Shown here: piece by piece, positions 8,304 to 17,284 of the stretch
How the letters are laid out: every line of letters begins with the position of its first letter
Numbering within the stretch: position 1 is the stretch's first letter
Origin: Duodenibacillus massiliensis
GTDB taxonomy: Bacteria; Pseudomonadota; Gammaproteobacteria; Burkholderiales; Burkholderiaceae_F
Length of the DNA: 64,000 bases
Assembly: GCF_900128485.1 (NCBI RefSeq)
Contig: NZ_LT635859.1
Location: 453,242 to 517,241, forward strand
Reading direction: 5' to 3'
Notes under the pieces: model-generated
Database searches by the model: none
What the model was told of the DNA's origin: nothing
The model's input: the letters and a program-made list of their open reading frames with translations, nothing else
Translations under genes and position numbers: made by a program

Positions 8304-8525
8304 TCAGCTTGGTCGAGAGAATTTGGCTGTGTGCAACCCGCTAGGCGCCTTTTCGGGTATTGGCCCATTTATGGGCCGTCTCTTCATCGCCTCGTTGAAA
8401 TGAGCCTGCGTTAAGGCCGTTAAGCCGCCGGCTTCCATCAGTTGCTCTACGGCATCGTTCAGAATGGCCTGTTGCTGGTCGGTAAATTTTACGGTGTCGT
8501 TTATTTTGGGTGTACAGTGTGCCAC
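8304..8525 (-). CDS. Small protein, possible transposase N-terminal remnant
   Basis: A 73-residue open frame (MAHCTPKINDTVKFTDQQQ...). The segment EAGGLTALTQAHFNEAMKR loosely resembles the GL-x-x-LT-x-x-x-x-x-A-(L/M) opening of IS256-type transposases. After it the frame continues only about 20 residues and has no catalytic domain. With the palindrome at 8151-8169 it suggests decayed mobile-element sequence between lrgB and dnaJ. It may not be expressed. Confidence 0.3.
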   Translation of the reverse strand: MAHCTPKINDTVKFTDQQQAILNDAVEQLMEAGGLTALTQAHFNEAMKRRPINGPIPEKAPSGLHTAKFSRPS

Positions 8526-8579
8526 GGTGATTCCTTTCGCGCCCTACGGGAGCACTATTAGCCTGGACACAAAGCGCAC

Positions 8580-8619
8580 AAAAAAAGCGGACCCGAGCCC
8601 AAAACTCAGATCCGCTTTT
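8580..8619 (-). terminator. dnaJ terminator
   Basis: The stem 8583-8591 with 8611-8619 (AAAAGCGGA/TCCGCTTTT) ends in a T run on the minus strand, just after the dnaJ stop. Confidence 0.8.
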
Positions 8620-8642
8620 CCCGCTTCGAAGGCTTGCGCAGA

Positions 8643-9803
8643 TTAGCCGCCGAAGAACTTCTTCATCTTTTCAATGAAGCCGGTGCTTCTCGGGGAATGC
8701 TTGTCCTCACCCCCTTCAGACAACGACGCACCGAATTCCTTCAGGAGGTTCTTCTGCTTCGTGGTGAGGTTCACAGGCGTTTCCACGTACACGTGCACGT
8801 AGAGGTCGCCCTTCACATGCGAGCGGACGTTGGGGACGCCCTTGCCGCGCAGCCTCAGAATCTTCCCGGACTGGGTGCCCTCAGGAATCGTGATGCGGGT
8901 TTCCGTGTCCATTGTGGGCACGGACACTTCGCCGCCCAACGCTGCCGTCGTAAAGCTGATCGGAAGGTCGGCATGCAGATCGTCGCCTTCACGCTGGAAG
9001 ATGTCGTGGGGCTTAATCATGACCTGCACGTAGAGGTCACCGGCGGGGCCGCCGTTTACACCCGGTTCGCCCTTACCGGCAAGGCGGATTCTCTGGCCGT
9101 CGTTAATACCCGCAGGAATTTCGACTTCAAGCGTTGTGACTTTCTTGACGCGCCCCTGGCCGTTACATTTCGGGCAGGGATCGGTGATGATTTCACCCGT
9201 GCCGTTACAGTAGGGGCAGGTCTGCTGCACCTGCAGAAAGCCGCTGCTCATGTTGACGGTACCGGTACCGTGGCAGTGCGGGCAGGGTTTCTTCGTGGTG
9301 CCTTTCTTTGCGCCCGTGCCGCCGCATTCGTCACAGGTCTCCCACACAGGAAGCCTGAGATCCGTTTTCATGCCGTGCACGGCCTGCTCAAGCGTTACTT
9401 CCAGGGAATAACTCAGATCGGCCCCGCGGTAGACACGAGGTCCGCGTCTGGCCTGGCGCCCTGCGGCACCGCCACCGAAAATCTCGCTGAAAATATCGCT
9501 GAAGTCGCCGGCGTTAAAGCCTCCCTGGCCGAAACCGCCGAAGCCCCCGAAGCCGCCCGCTCCGCCTGCGGCGCTCGGGTCGACGCCGGCTTTGCCGAAG
9601 CGGTCATAGGCGGCCTTCTTCTGGGGGTCGGAGAGGACCGCGTAGGCCTCACCCACCTGCTTAAATTTTTCCTCGGCCGCCTTGTCACCGTTATTGCGGT
9701 CGGGGTGATACTTCATGGCCAGTCGCCGATAAGCTTTTTTGATGTCCTCATCGGAGGCGTCGCGGGATACGCCCAGTACCTCGTAATAATCCTGATCAGC
9801 CAT
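8643..9803 (-). CDS. dnaJ: Chaperone protein DnaJ (Hsp40)
   Basis: A 386-residue type I DnaJ. The J-domain (1-70) has the HPD motif (HPDRNNGD) that stimulates DnaK ATPase. A Gly/Phe-rich linker follows (about 77-105). Four zinc-binding CxxCxGxG repeats follow ([32 protein letters not shown]; about 145-215), then the C-terminal substrate-binding domains. It delivers unfolded substrates to DnaK. It lies downstream of dnaK in the same direction, with a weak terminator at 9842-9878 between them, so expression is probably by partial readthrough. Confidence 0.97.
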   Translation of the reverse strand: MADQDYYEVLGVSRDASDEDIKKAYRRLAMKYHPDRNNGDKAAEEKFKQVGEAYAVLSDPQKKAAYDRFGKAGVDPSAAGGAGGFGGFGGFGQGGFNAGDFSDIFSEIFGGGAAGRQARRGPRVYRGADLSYSLEVTLEQAVHGMKTDLRLPVWETCDECGGTGAKKGTTKKPCPHCHGTGTVNMSSGFLQVQQTCPYCNGTGEIITDPCPKCNGQGRVKKVTTLEVEIPAGINDGQRIRLAGKGEPGVNGGPAGDLYVQVMIKPHDIFQREGDDLHADLPISFTTAALGGEVSVPTMDTETRITIPEGTQSGKILRLRGKGVPNVRSHVKGDLYVHVYVETPVNLTTKQKNLLKEFGASLSEGGEDKHSPRSTGFIEKMKKFFGG

Positions 9804-9841
9804 TTTTTAACACAATCCCTCGTGTGCTGTAGAACAAACGA

Positions 9842-9878
9842 AAGGCCGGAAGGGCTTGGATGAGCGTCTTCCGACCTT
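9842..9878 (-). terminator. Intra-operon hairpin between dnaK and dnaJ
   Basis: An 11-bp imperfect stem (9842-9852 with 9868-9878, one mismatch) lies between the dnaK stop and the dnaJ start. The minus-strand T run is weak, so it probably reduces but does not block readthrough into dnaJ. Confidence 0.55.
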
Positions 9879-9940
9879 CACGCAGGGCTCACCGCCCGCG
9901 TCTGAAGCGGGGCACTTGCGTACCCCGCGCACCGTGCTTA

Positions 9941-11881
9941 TCAGTGCTTGACTTCCTTGAAGTCGGCATCAACGACATCGTCGTCATTGCCGCCCTTCGG
10001 GGCTTCGCCGCCCGCGGCACCCGCGGCCTGACCGGCCTGAGGCTGAGCCTGCGCGGCCGCTGCCTTATTGAGCTTTTCGCCCCCTTTCTGCGCGGCAGCC
10101 ATCAGGCGCTCCACGGCCTTGTCGATTGCGGCCTTGTCTTCGCCCTTGACCTGCGCTTCAACGTCTTTGACCGCTTCTTCGCAGGCAGCGCGGTCAGCGC
10201 TTTCGACCTTGTCACCCAAGTCTTTGAGCATCTTCTGAACCTGTGCAACCGAGGCGTCCGCGGTGTTACGCGACTGCGCGAGCTCAAAGCGGCGCTGGTC
10301 TTCAGCCTTGTTGGCTTCGGCGTCAGCCACCATGCGCTTGATCTCGTCTTCGGACAAACCGGAGCTCGCCTTAATCGTGATCGTGTTTTCCTTACCGGTC
10401 GCCTTATCCTTGGCGCTCACGTGCAAAATGCCGTTGGCGTCAATATCAAAGGTCACTTCAATCTGCGGCAGTCCGCGCGGAGAAGGCGGAATCCCTTCGA
10501 GGTTGAATTCACCCAAAAGCTTGTTCGAAGCCGCCATCTGGTGTTCACCCTGGTAGACCTTAATGGTCACGGCAGGCTGATTGTCTTCCGCGGTCGAAAA
10601 CACCTGCGAGTGCTTGGTCGGAATCGTGGTGTTGCGCTTAATCATCGCGGTCATCACGCCGCCCAGCGTTTCAATACCAAGCGTCAGAGGCGTCACATCA
10701 AGAAGCAGCACGTCGTGACGGTCACCGGTCAAAACCGAGCCCTGAATTGCAGCGCCGATAGCCACTGCTTCATCGGGGTTCACGTCCTTACGGGGTTCCT
10801 TACCGAAGAACTCGCGTACCACTTCCTGCACGCGGGGCATACGGCTCATGCCACCCACAAGAATCACGTCGGAAATATCCGAGGTGCCGGCCTTGGCGTC
10901 AGCCAAAGCCTTCTTCACCGGTTCAATCGTGCGCTGAACGAGGTCTTCGACGAGGCTTTCAAACTTCGCACGCGTCACCGTAATGTTCATGTGCTTCGGA
11001 CCGGTAGCATCTGCCGTGATGTAGGGCAGGTTCACTTCCGTTTCCTGACGGCTCGAGAGTTCAATCTTGGCCTTTTCCGCGGCGTCCTTTAAGCGCTGCA
11101 GGGCGAGGATGTCTTTACTCAGGTCGCACCCCGTGTCCTTACGGAATTCGTCAATCAGGTACGTGACGAGGCGCTGGTCGAAGTCTTCGCCCCCGAGGAA
11201 CGTATCGCCGTTTGTGGATAGCACTTCAAACTGCTTGTCACCGTCGACGTTGGCGATATCAATCACCGAAATATCAAACGTGCCGCCGCCCAAGTCGTAG
11301 ACCGCGATCTTGCGGTCGGAATTGCCGGCCTTATCCAGACCGAAGGCCAAAGCGGCTGCCGTCGGTTCGTTGATGATGCGTTTGACTTCCAGACCCGCGA
11401 TACGGCCGGCGTCCTTAGTTGCCTGACGCTGGCTGTCGTTAAAGTACGCAGGCACCGTAATCACGGCTTCCGTCACGGGCTCACCGAGGTAATCCTCAGC
11501 GGTCTTCTTCATCTTACGGAGAACTTCAGCGGAAACCTGCTGCGGAGCCAACTTCTTGTCAGCAAGAACCTGCACCCAGGCGTCGCCGTTATCAGCCTTC
11601 ACGATCTTAAAGGGCGCACGGCTGATGTCCTTTTGGACTTCCGCATCATCGTAGCGGCGGCCGATCAGGCGCTTCACAGCAAAGAGCGTGTTCTTGGGGT
11701 TCGTCACAGCCTGACGCTTTGCAGGCGCACCCACCAGAATCTCACCGTTTTCAAGATAGGCAACGATCGAGGGCGTTGTGCGGGCGCCTTCGGAGTTCTC
11801 AATGACGCGAACCTTGTCGCCTTCCATAATGGCAACGGCCGAATTGGTTGTACCAAGGTCGATACCGATAATCTTTGACAT
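9941..11881 (-). CDS. dnaK: Chaperone protein DnaK (Hsp70)
   Basis: A 646-residue Hsp70: ATP-dependent folding chaperone working with DnaJ and GrpE. The N-terminal nucleotide-binding domain opens with [12 protein letters not shown] (residues 5-16). It has the [14 protein letters not shown] and [10 protein letters not shown] signatures, a linker with [14 protein letters not shown], and ends in the classic acidic C-terminus [26 protein letters not shown] at 11881 was chosen as start; an in-frame ATG four codons upstream (11893) lies directly on the AGAGG and is less likely. A sigma-32-like promoter is at 12054-12081. Confidence 0.97.
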   Translation of the reverse strand: MSKIIGIDLGTTNSAVAIMEGDKVRVIENSEGARTTPSIVAYLENGEILVGAPAKRQAVTNPKNTLFAVKRLIGRRYDDAEVQKDISRAPFKIVKADNGDAWVQVLADKKLAPQQVSAEVLRKMKKTAEDYLGEPVTEAVITVPAYFNDSQRQATKDAGRIAGLEVKRIINEPTAAALAFGLDKAGNSDRKIAVYDLGGGTFDISVIDIANVDGDKQFEVLSTNGDTFLGGEDFDQRLVTYLIDEFRKDTGCDLSKDILALQRLKDAAEKAKIELSSRQETEVNLPYITADATGPKHMNITVTRAKFESLVEDLVQRTIEPVKKALADAKAGTSDISDVILVGGMSRMPRVQEVVREFFGKEPRKDVNPDEAVAIGAAIQGSVLTGDRHDVLLLDVTPLTLGIETLGGVMTAMIKRNTTIPTKHSQVFSTAEDNQPAVTIKVYQGEHQMAASNKLLGEFNLEGIPPSPRGLPQIEVTFDIDANGILHVSAKDKATGKENTITIKASSGLSEDEIKRMVADAEANKAEDQRRFELAQSRNTADASVAQVQKMLKDLGDKVESADRAACEEAVKDVEAQVKGEDKAAIDKAVERLMAAAQKGGEKLNKAAAAQAQPQAGQAAGAAGGEAPKGGNDDDVVDADFKEVKH

Positions 11882-12053
11882 CTTGTTTCTCATCCTCTTG
11901 TCTGCACCCTGTGCGTGCCTGATGCCCACGGCTGAGTACGAACCTCAGGCACCGCAGCTACCGTTTTTTACCTTCACTGACGGCAACCGGCACAGCGTGC
12001 TGTTTAAAACTTGTTGTGCCTTCGGGGACAAGCCCCATCGGCTGATAAGCCCT

Positions 12054-12081
12054 ATATGGGGACGGGGTGATTTTTTTCAAC
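12054..12081 (-). promoter_or_regulatory. Sigma-32-like heat-shock promoter of dnaK
   Basis: On the minus strand, GTTGAAA (-35, core 12080-12076) is followed by a 14-base gap and CCCCATAT (-10, 12061-12054). This fits the RpoH consensus CTTGAAA / CCCCATNT closely. It lies about 170 bases upstream of the dnaK start. Confidence 0.85.
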
Positions 12082-12166
12082 AGGCGGAAAAACGTTTTGT
12101 TGCAATGGCTCGAAAAAGTAACACCCGGCCCCGCCGCCGCAGGGCCCGACACGAACGCCGGGCAAC

Positions 12167-12200
12167 AAAAAAGGCACCCTCCCTTTGAGAAAGATGCCTT
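12167..12200 (-). terminator. grpE terminator
   Basis: The stem AAGGCA (12171-12176) pairs with TGCCTT (12195-12200) and ends in a minus-strand T run. It separates grpE from dnaK transcription. Confidence 0.65.
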
Positions 12201-12225
12201 CTGCCGTCAAACCTAAGATTGACGC

Positions 12226-12861
12226 TTAGCCCTGAACGACGCTTACCATCGCGGGACGCAGCACGCGGTCGTGAATCATCCAGCCGCGCTGAAAGACTTC
12301 CGCCACGCACCCGGCGGTTTTACCTTCGGTTGCGGGAACCATGGCAATCGCCTGCTGCGTGTTGGGATCAAACTTCTCGCCCTTGGGGTCGATTGCGCGC
12401 ATACCGCTCATTTCCAGAGCGTGCACAAGCTGCCGGTGGGTGGCCAAAATGCCGTCACGCAGAGCGCCCGCGTCTTTAGCGGACACTTCAATCGCCTTTT
12501 CAAGGCTGTCGACAACCGGGAGAAGGTTCTTTGCAAACTTTTCAATCCCGAACTTCTGAGCCTTCTGCACGTCTTCAGCGCAGCGGCGGCGCGTGTTGTC
12601 CATTTCTGCGACGGCGCGCACGTAAAGGTCGTAGTGCTCTGCGGCCTTGGCGTTGGCTTCCTCAAGGGCCTTTGTGGCCTTGGTGAGTTCGTCAACCTCA
12701 GCTTTGACTTCAGCGGCTTCAGCCTGCGGCTTTTCACCGCAGGTGCAACCGCACCCGCAGCCGCAGCCGCCCGCGGCGTCACTGGCTTCAGCCGCTTTCT
12801 TTAATTCTTCCGCGGCTTGGGTTTCCGACTGCTGCGTCGGTTTTTCGTTCATGTCGGCCAT
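12226..12861 (-). CDS. grpE: GrpE nucleotide exchange factor with N-terminal Cys-Gly repeat
   Basis: A 211-residue GrpE, the ADP/ATP exchange factor of DnaK. A long N-terminal helix (about 50-110) leads to the C-terminal beta domain containing GEKFDPNTQQAIAMVP and VAEVFQRGWMIHDRVLRPAMVSV. The disordered N-terminus carries five alternating cysteines (33, 35, 37, 39, 41) in a GCGCGCGCTCG run that is not part of the usual family. This matters because the nearby SodB also has an added Cys-Gly segment. The start is at 12861; MNEKP at 12852 is an alternative. A sigma-32-like promoter is at 12904-12932. Confidence 0.94.
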   Translation of the reverse strand: MADMNEKPTQQSETQAAEELKKAAEASDAAGGCGCGCGCTCGEKPQAEAAEVKAEVDELTKATKALEEANAKAAEHYDLYVRAVAEMDNTRRRCAEDVQKAQKFGIEKFAKNLLPVVDSLEKAIEVSAKDAGALRDGILATHRQLVHALEMSGMRAIDPKGEKFDPNTQQAIAMVPATEGKTAGCVAEVFQRGWMIHDRVLRPAMVSVVQG

Positions 12862-12903
12862 TTTTTAAGTGGACTCCGAAAAATTCATTACCTGTATCAG
12901 GCA

Positions 12904-12932
12904 ATATGGAGGCTTTCTGCCGGTTTTTCAAG
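12904..12932 (-). promoter_or_regulatory. Sigma-32-like heat-shock promoter of grpE
   Basis: On the minus strand, CTTGAA (12932-12927) and CTCCATAT (12911-12904) are separated by 15 bases. This resembles the RpoH consensus with one change in the -10. The -35 hexamer overlaps the TGA stop codon of hemH (12928-12930). Confidence 0.75.
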
Positions 12933-13923
12933 CCCCGGCAACGGCGCTTTTCACGATGGCGGCGTAGGCGGCAACCGCTTCGGGCTGCGCGTTCATCGCG
13001 GGGATGTAGTGGAAGGTCTTTCCGCCCGCAGCCAGAAAGATTCCCTTTAATTCGTCCCCGATCTCTTCAATGGTCTCCAGGCAGTCCGCGGCAAAGCCAG
13101 GGCAGACGACGTCAAGGCGCTCAACCCCTTCAGAGGCCAGGCGCTTTGCGGTATCAATGCTCGCGGGCTCAAGCCACTTTGCGCGCCCGAACTTTGACTG
13201 AAAAGAGAGCGTCCACGCATCTGCCGGTAAGCCGAGTTCTTCGGCAATGAGCCGTGCCGTTTCCCTGCACTGCGCTTCATACGGGTCCCCGCGGTCGGAA
13301 CTTGCCTGAGGAATGCCGTGAAAGCTCATGAGAAGCTTTCCTTTTTCACCCAGGGGCCCGACGGCAGCCCAGTGGCGCCGCACGTCGTCGGCGACAGCAC
13401 GGATGTAGGCGGGATTGGTGTGATAGTGCTGAATGCTCACGGTCTTGCCGCGCCAAGGGTGCTTTTTGCGCACGGCTTCCACAGCGTCATAAACCGCGGT
13501 CGTCGTCTGCGTTGCAAACTGCGCGAACAAGGGAAGAACAACCAGACGCTCGGGCCGGATTTCATCCAAAAACTTCGGAAGCTCATCGACCACCCGGTGA
13601 GTGCCGTAGCGCATCGCCCAGCGCACTTTCCAGCCCTCACCCAACGCTTTTTCCAAGGCCTCTGCTGTCTCAGCGGTGACCGCCACCAAAGGCGCCCCCT
13701 TTTCCGTCCACACGGTTTTGTAGCGCGCGGCCGAGGCTTCAGGGCGTTTTCTCAGAATAATGCCGTGCAGGATGGGAAGCCACAAAAGCCGCGGCATTTC
13801 CACGACGCGGGGATCTCCCAAAAATTCCGCAAGATAGGTTTTAAGCGCCTCTTTGGTGGGCGCAGCGGGCGAGCCCGTGTTAACCAAGAGCACCAGCGTC
13901 TCATTGGGATTTGCTTCAGGCAT
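12928..13923 (-). CDS. hemH: Ferrochelatase
   Basis: A 331-residue ferrochelatase, which inserts Fe2+ into protoporphyrin IX as the last step of protoheme synthesis. Family landmarks are LLVNTGSPAAPTKEALKTYL near the start, LLMSFHGIPQ (with the catalytic-region His), LSFQSKFGRAKWLEP and VVCPGFAADCLETIEEI. The ATG at 13923 was preferred over the longer reading because AAGG sits eight bases upstream and homologs start there. It acts on the product of HemG, encoded at 6171. Its stop codon overlaps the grpE heat-shock promoter. Confidence 0.95.
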   Translation of the reverse strand: MPEANPNETLVLLVNTGSPAAPTKEALKTYLAEFLGDPRVVEMPRLLWLPILHGIILRKRPEASAARYKTVWTEKGAPLVAVTAETAEALEKALGEGWKVRWAMRYGTHRVVDELPKFLDEIRPERLVVLPLFAQFATQTTTAVYDAVEAVRKKHPWRGKTVSIQHYHTNPAYIRAVADDVRRHWAAVGPLGEKGKLLMSFHGIPQASSDRGDPYEAQCRETARLIAEELGLPADAWTLSFQSKFGRAKWLEPASIDTAKRLASEGVERLDVVCPGFAADCLETIEEIGDELKGIFLAAGGKTFHYIPAMNAQPEAVAAYAAIVKSAVAGA

Positions 13924-14083
13924 GTTTTGACCTTGGCTGCCCAGCGGGCAGGTAAGAGAAAAGCAGTTCACGCGTTGTTGTATTTGTCAGTGCGCAGGAC
14001 GAAAGCGGCAAACCCGCCGGTTTATGCCGGTTGCCGTCTGTTATCTGCCGCCATTTTGCCGCTTTTCCCTTAATCAGGGCTTT

Positions 14084-14653
14084 TTATGCTTGAACAGGCG
14101 CGCGTCGTAAGCCTCTGACTGTCACGATGATTAACGCGGCCAAAAGGCTCATTTCGAATTTTCCGATCACCTGCCCTGCAACGTAGTCCAGAGACCCGAA
14201 GGCAAGCGAGAGGAAGAGAACCGAATCGACAACGCTTCCGGCAAAGCCCGACGCGACAATCGCCCAGGCCGGAAAACGCCGGCGCATCGGCGTGTAGACA
14301 ATGAGGTCAGCCGTTTCAGAAAAAAGAAAGGCCGCGCAGGAAGCGATCACGAGGCTTGCGTCACTTAAAAAGCCGGAAAGCGCAGTGCCCGCCAAAATGC
14401 AGTAAAACGCCCAGCGTGTGCCGAGGCAGTGATGCACGGCGTCACGCAAAACGAGCGCAAGGCCCGCGAGCAAAACAGCCGACGGCGCCATGAGACCGGG
14501 CAGAACCGGCACCAGGCAGGGGCCGTCCTTGAGACAGACAAGCCCCACATTCATGACCACCCAGTTGCCGAGCGGAATCGTGAGGATAAATAGGACAGCT
14601 GAGATAAGTCCCCAGAAACGATGCGTCTGAGGGTACGCGGCAATATGCGACAT
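14084..14653 (-). CDS. VUT-family (YhhQ-like) transporter, putative queuosine precursor
   Basis: A 189-residue membrane protein with about six helices and the VUT/DUF165 pattern: WVVMNVG at helix 1, LVLRDAVHHCLG, FLSDASLVIASCAAFLFSETADLIVYTPMRRR and VVDSVLFLSLAFGS. Family members (YhhQ) import queuosine precursors such as preQ0/preQ1. The rest of the pathway in this window, tgt and queA, is 14 kb away, which supports but does not prove that role. A gggag site precedes the ATG at 14653. Confidence 0.85.
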   Translation of the reverse strand: MSHIAAYPQTHRFWGLISAVLFILTIPLGNWVVMNVGLVCLKDGPCLVPVLPGLMAPSAVLLAGLALVLRDAVHHCLGTRWAFYCILAGTALSGFLSDASLVIASCAAFLFSETADLIVYTPMRRRFPAWAIVASGFAGSVVDSVLFLSLAFGSLDYVAGQVIGKFEMSLLAALIIVTVRGLRRAPVQA

Positions 14654-14791
14654 ATTGTTTGACTCCCGGCCACAGACGGTGCGGAGAACCGAAGCGGCCT
14701 TACGTTAACCAAAGCCCGAAGTTTCCTTCCGGGCGATGCGGACGCCATTTTACAAGACCTCAGCCGCCTGCGAAACCGTTTTTGTGTTGCA

Positions 14792-14836
14792 CTGTCACGG
14801 TTTTGTCATGAAAACTCAGGCGTTTTGTCACAGTCG
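14792..14836 (+). promoter_or_regulatory. PhoB-box-like direct repeats upstream of PiT gene 1
   Basis: TGTCA units recur in 11-base phase at 14793, 14804 and 14826, and the core CTGTCACGGTTTTGTCAT spans 14792-14809. PhoB boxes are tandem 11-base repeats with TGTCA, so induction under phosphate starvation is likely. A similar box precedes the second paralog. Confidence 0.7.
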
Positions 14837-14879
14837 CGCCTCAGACTGCGCCCCGTACCAAACGGGAATCAAATCAAAA

Positions 14880-17102
14880 ATGCAAGAGTACTACCTTGTT
14901 TTGCTGGTCTTTCTGGGTGCTTTAGCCCTTTTTGACCTCTTTGTGGGCGTCAGTAACGACGCCGTCAATTTTCTGAATTCGGCCTTAGGCTGCCGCATTG
15001 CCTCTTTCCGCACCACGATGTGGGTCGCGGCCGCAGGCGTCATGCTCGGCGCCACCTTTTCTTCGGGCATGATGGAAATCGCCCGAAGCGGCGTCTTTCA
15101 TCCGCAGATGTTCAGCTTCACCGAAATCATGTTGATCTTTTTTGCCGTGATGGTGGCTGACGTTATTTTGCTTGATACGTTTAACTCCCTGGGGCTTCCG
15201 ACCTCCACCACGGTGTCGATCGTCTTTGAGCTTTTGGGAAGCGCCCTCGCCGCTGCCTGCATGAAGCTCATTTCCGAAGGGGCGTCCCTCACCGAAGTCG
15301 CCGCCTACATCAACAGTTCCAAAGCGCTCACAATCATCTCCGGGATTCTCATTTCCGTCGTGGTCGCGTTTGTCACGGGCGCGGTGGTGCAGTACCTCGT
15401 GCGACTCGTCTTTACCTTTCACTTTGAAAACGCCTATAAGCGCTACGGCGCGGTTTTCGCGGGCTTTGCCATCACCGCCATCGTTTACTTTCTCGTAATG
15501 AAGGGCGCCAAGGGTTCAAGCTTCATGCGTCCCGAATGGATCCGCTTCATTCAGGAAAACACGCCCGTGATCGTCGTGTCGCTTTTTGTGGGCCTCACGG
15601 TGCTTTTCCAGATTCTCATCACGTTCCTCAGAATCAACATCTTCAAGATCGTGATTCTCTCGGGGACCTTTTCACTCGCGTTTGCCTTTGCCGGCAACGA
15701 CCTCGTGAACTTCGTGGGCGTGCCGCTTGCGGCGCTTGACAGCTATCAGACCTGGAGTGCCTCGGGGGTTGCTGCGGAAATCTTCATGATGGATGGGCTC
15801 TCCAAGCCCACGCAGACCCCGACGTATCTTTTGCTGCTTGCGGGCCTTATGATGGTTTTGACGCTCTGGTTCTCGCGCAAGGCCTACCGCGTGATTCAGA
15901 CCTCAATTAACCTATCCTCCTCCAATTCCGGTGAGCAGGAGCAGTTTGGGTCGTCGTTGCCCGGGCGCGTCATCGTGCGGGCCGCCATGGGCTGCGGCAA
16001 GGTTCTGCATCAGATCATTCCAGTACCGCTGCAGCGGGGCCTCAATTCCCGCTTTGAACCCAAGGCTCTTGCAAAGGGCGAAGCGCCGCTACCCTTTGAC
16101 TACGTGCGAGCAAGCGTAAACCTTGTGGTGAGCGCCGCCCTTATTGCCTCCGCTACAAGCCTCAAGCTTCCGCTTTCCACCACTTACGTCACCTTCATGG
16201 TCGCGATGGGTTCAAGTTTCGCGGACGGCGCCTGGGACCGTGAGTCTGCCGTTTACCGTATTTCGGGCGTTCTCACCGTCATCAGCGGATGGTTTCTGAC
16301 CGCGCTTTCTGCTTCGATGCTTGCGGCCTTTGTTGCCTGCATCGTCTTTGCGGGCGGCGAGGTCGCAGCCGTCATCCTTGCCGTGATTGCAATTGTGCTT
16401 CTTGTGCGCTCCAACCTCAAGGCCAAGGACGGGGAAGAACTCAGAAACGACCATCCGAAGGCTTACGACAGTGCGGCCGTGCGGGCGTTGCTTGACACGA
16501 AGACCGGCGAAAACCTCACCGCGGCAACGGCACTTTTTGCCCGGATCGTGGAAGACTGCTTAAACGAAAAAGAAAAGGATCTGAAGCGCAACAGGACGCT
16601 TGCGGCCGAACTCTTTGACAACTTAAGCCGCGCAAGAAGCCTTTACTACCGGATGAGCAACACCGCCGCGAAATCCTCCAAGGCCGACTTTGACGCCCGT
16701 TACTGCTACTACCGGTCCTTCACCAACATGCGCGAAGTGGGCCGGAGCCTGCAAAGCCTTGCCAAGCAGTCCTACGACCATGTTGCGAACCGCCACCGCG
16801 GCTTCACGGGCAGCCCCCGCACGGATCTTGAGGCGTTTGTCGCAAAGCTCACAGCGCTTACCCAGGCAAGTTCCGGGCGCGCGGATGTGATGGCCTTTGC
16901 GAAAGAGGGCCCCGCGCTACTTGACGAAATTGACGGACTGCAGCAAAAGCTCCTGCAGAGCATTCCGCGGGAAAAGATTTCAATCCGCGGCTGCGAGCTC
17001 TATCTCTCCATCCTTCTGATGGCCCGTGAGATTGTGAACCACTACACGATTTCCTCGGTGCTGCAGAAGCGCCTGGACGCCGCAACCCTGCCGCAGAAGT
17101 AA
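14880..17102 (+). CDS. PiT-type inorganic phosphate transporter with C-terminal soluble domain (paralog 1)
   Basis: A 740-residue protein. The first about 510 residues form a polytopic PiT domain with the two inverted signatures GVSNDAVNFLNSALG (near residue 24) and AFAGNDLVNFVGVPLAAL (near residue 270). The segment LPLSTTYVTFMVAMGSSFADG is near residue 430. The last about 210 residues are helical and soluble, recalling PhoU-like regulators. PiT proteins co-transport phosphate with cations. The start at 14880 matches the paralog at 43361, which shares long nucleotide stretches. A PhoB-box-like site lies 44 bases upstream of the start, and a terminator follows at 17124-17158. Confidence 0.9.
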   Translation: MQEYYLVLLVFLGALALFDLFVGVSNDAVNFLNSALGCRIASFRTTMWVAAAGVMLGATFSSGMMEIARSGVFHPQMFSFTEIMLIFFAVMVADVILLDTFNSLGLPTSTTVSIVFELLGSALAAACMKLISEGASLTEVAAYINSSKALTIISGILISVVVAFVTGAVVQYLVRLVFTFHFENAYKRYGAVFAGFAITAIVYFLVMKGAKGSSFMRPEWIRFIQENTPVIVVSLFVGLTVLFQILITFLRINIFKIVILSGTFSLAFAFAGNDLVNFVGVPLAALDSYQTWSASGVAAEIFMMDGLSKPTQTPTYLLLLAGLMMVLTLWFSRKAYRVIQTSINLSSSNSGEQEQFGSSLPGRVIVRAAMGCGKVLHQIIPVPLQRGLNSRFEPKALAKGEAPLPFDYVRASVNLVVSAALIASATSLKLPLSTTYVTFMVAMGSSFADGAWDRESAVYRISGVLTVISGWFLTALSASMLAAFVACIVFAGGEVAAVILAVIAIVLLVRSNLKAKDGEELRNDHPKAYDSAAVRALLDTKTGENLTAATALFARIVEDCLNEKEKDLKRNRTLAAELFDNLSRARSLYYRMSNTAAKSSKADFDARYCYYRSFTNMREVGRSLQSLAKQSYDHVANRHRGFTGSPRTDLEAFVAKLTALTQASSGRADVMAFAKEGPALLDEIDGLQQKLLQSIPREKISIRGCELYLSILLMAREIVNHYTISSVLQKRLDAATLPQK

Positions 17103-17123
17103 CGCGCTTAAAAAACGGCAAGA

Positions 17124-17158
17124 CGGCTGAGATCCTTCGATTTCAGCCGCCTTTTTTT
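17124..17158 (+). terminator. Terminator after PiT gene 1
   Basis: The stem CGGCTGA (17124-17130) pairs with TCAGCCG (17143-17149) and is followed by a T run at 17152-17158. Confidence 0.75.
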
Positions 17159-17284
17159 ATATTCTCAGATAAGGTATCGGCAACCTGGGCATCGAATTGA
17201 GAACCGCTTCCCGGAGAGACCATTTCCGCGATGTTACGAAAATGGCCATCCCGGTCATACCCGTTAATTTGCCTATGACTGCAG

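Larger units (their letters stand above)
11882..12225. other. Intergenic region grpE/dnaK
   Basis: No gene is supported here. The region contains the grpE terminator (12167-12200), the dnaK heat-shock promoter (12054-12081) and about 160 bases of untranslated dnaK leader. Confidence 0.6.
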
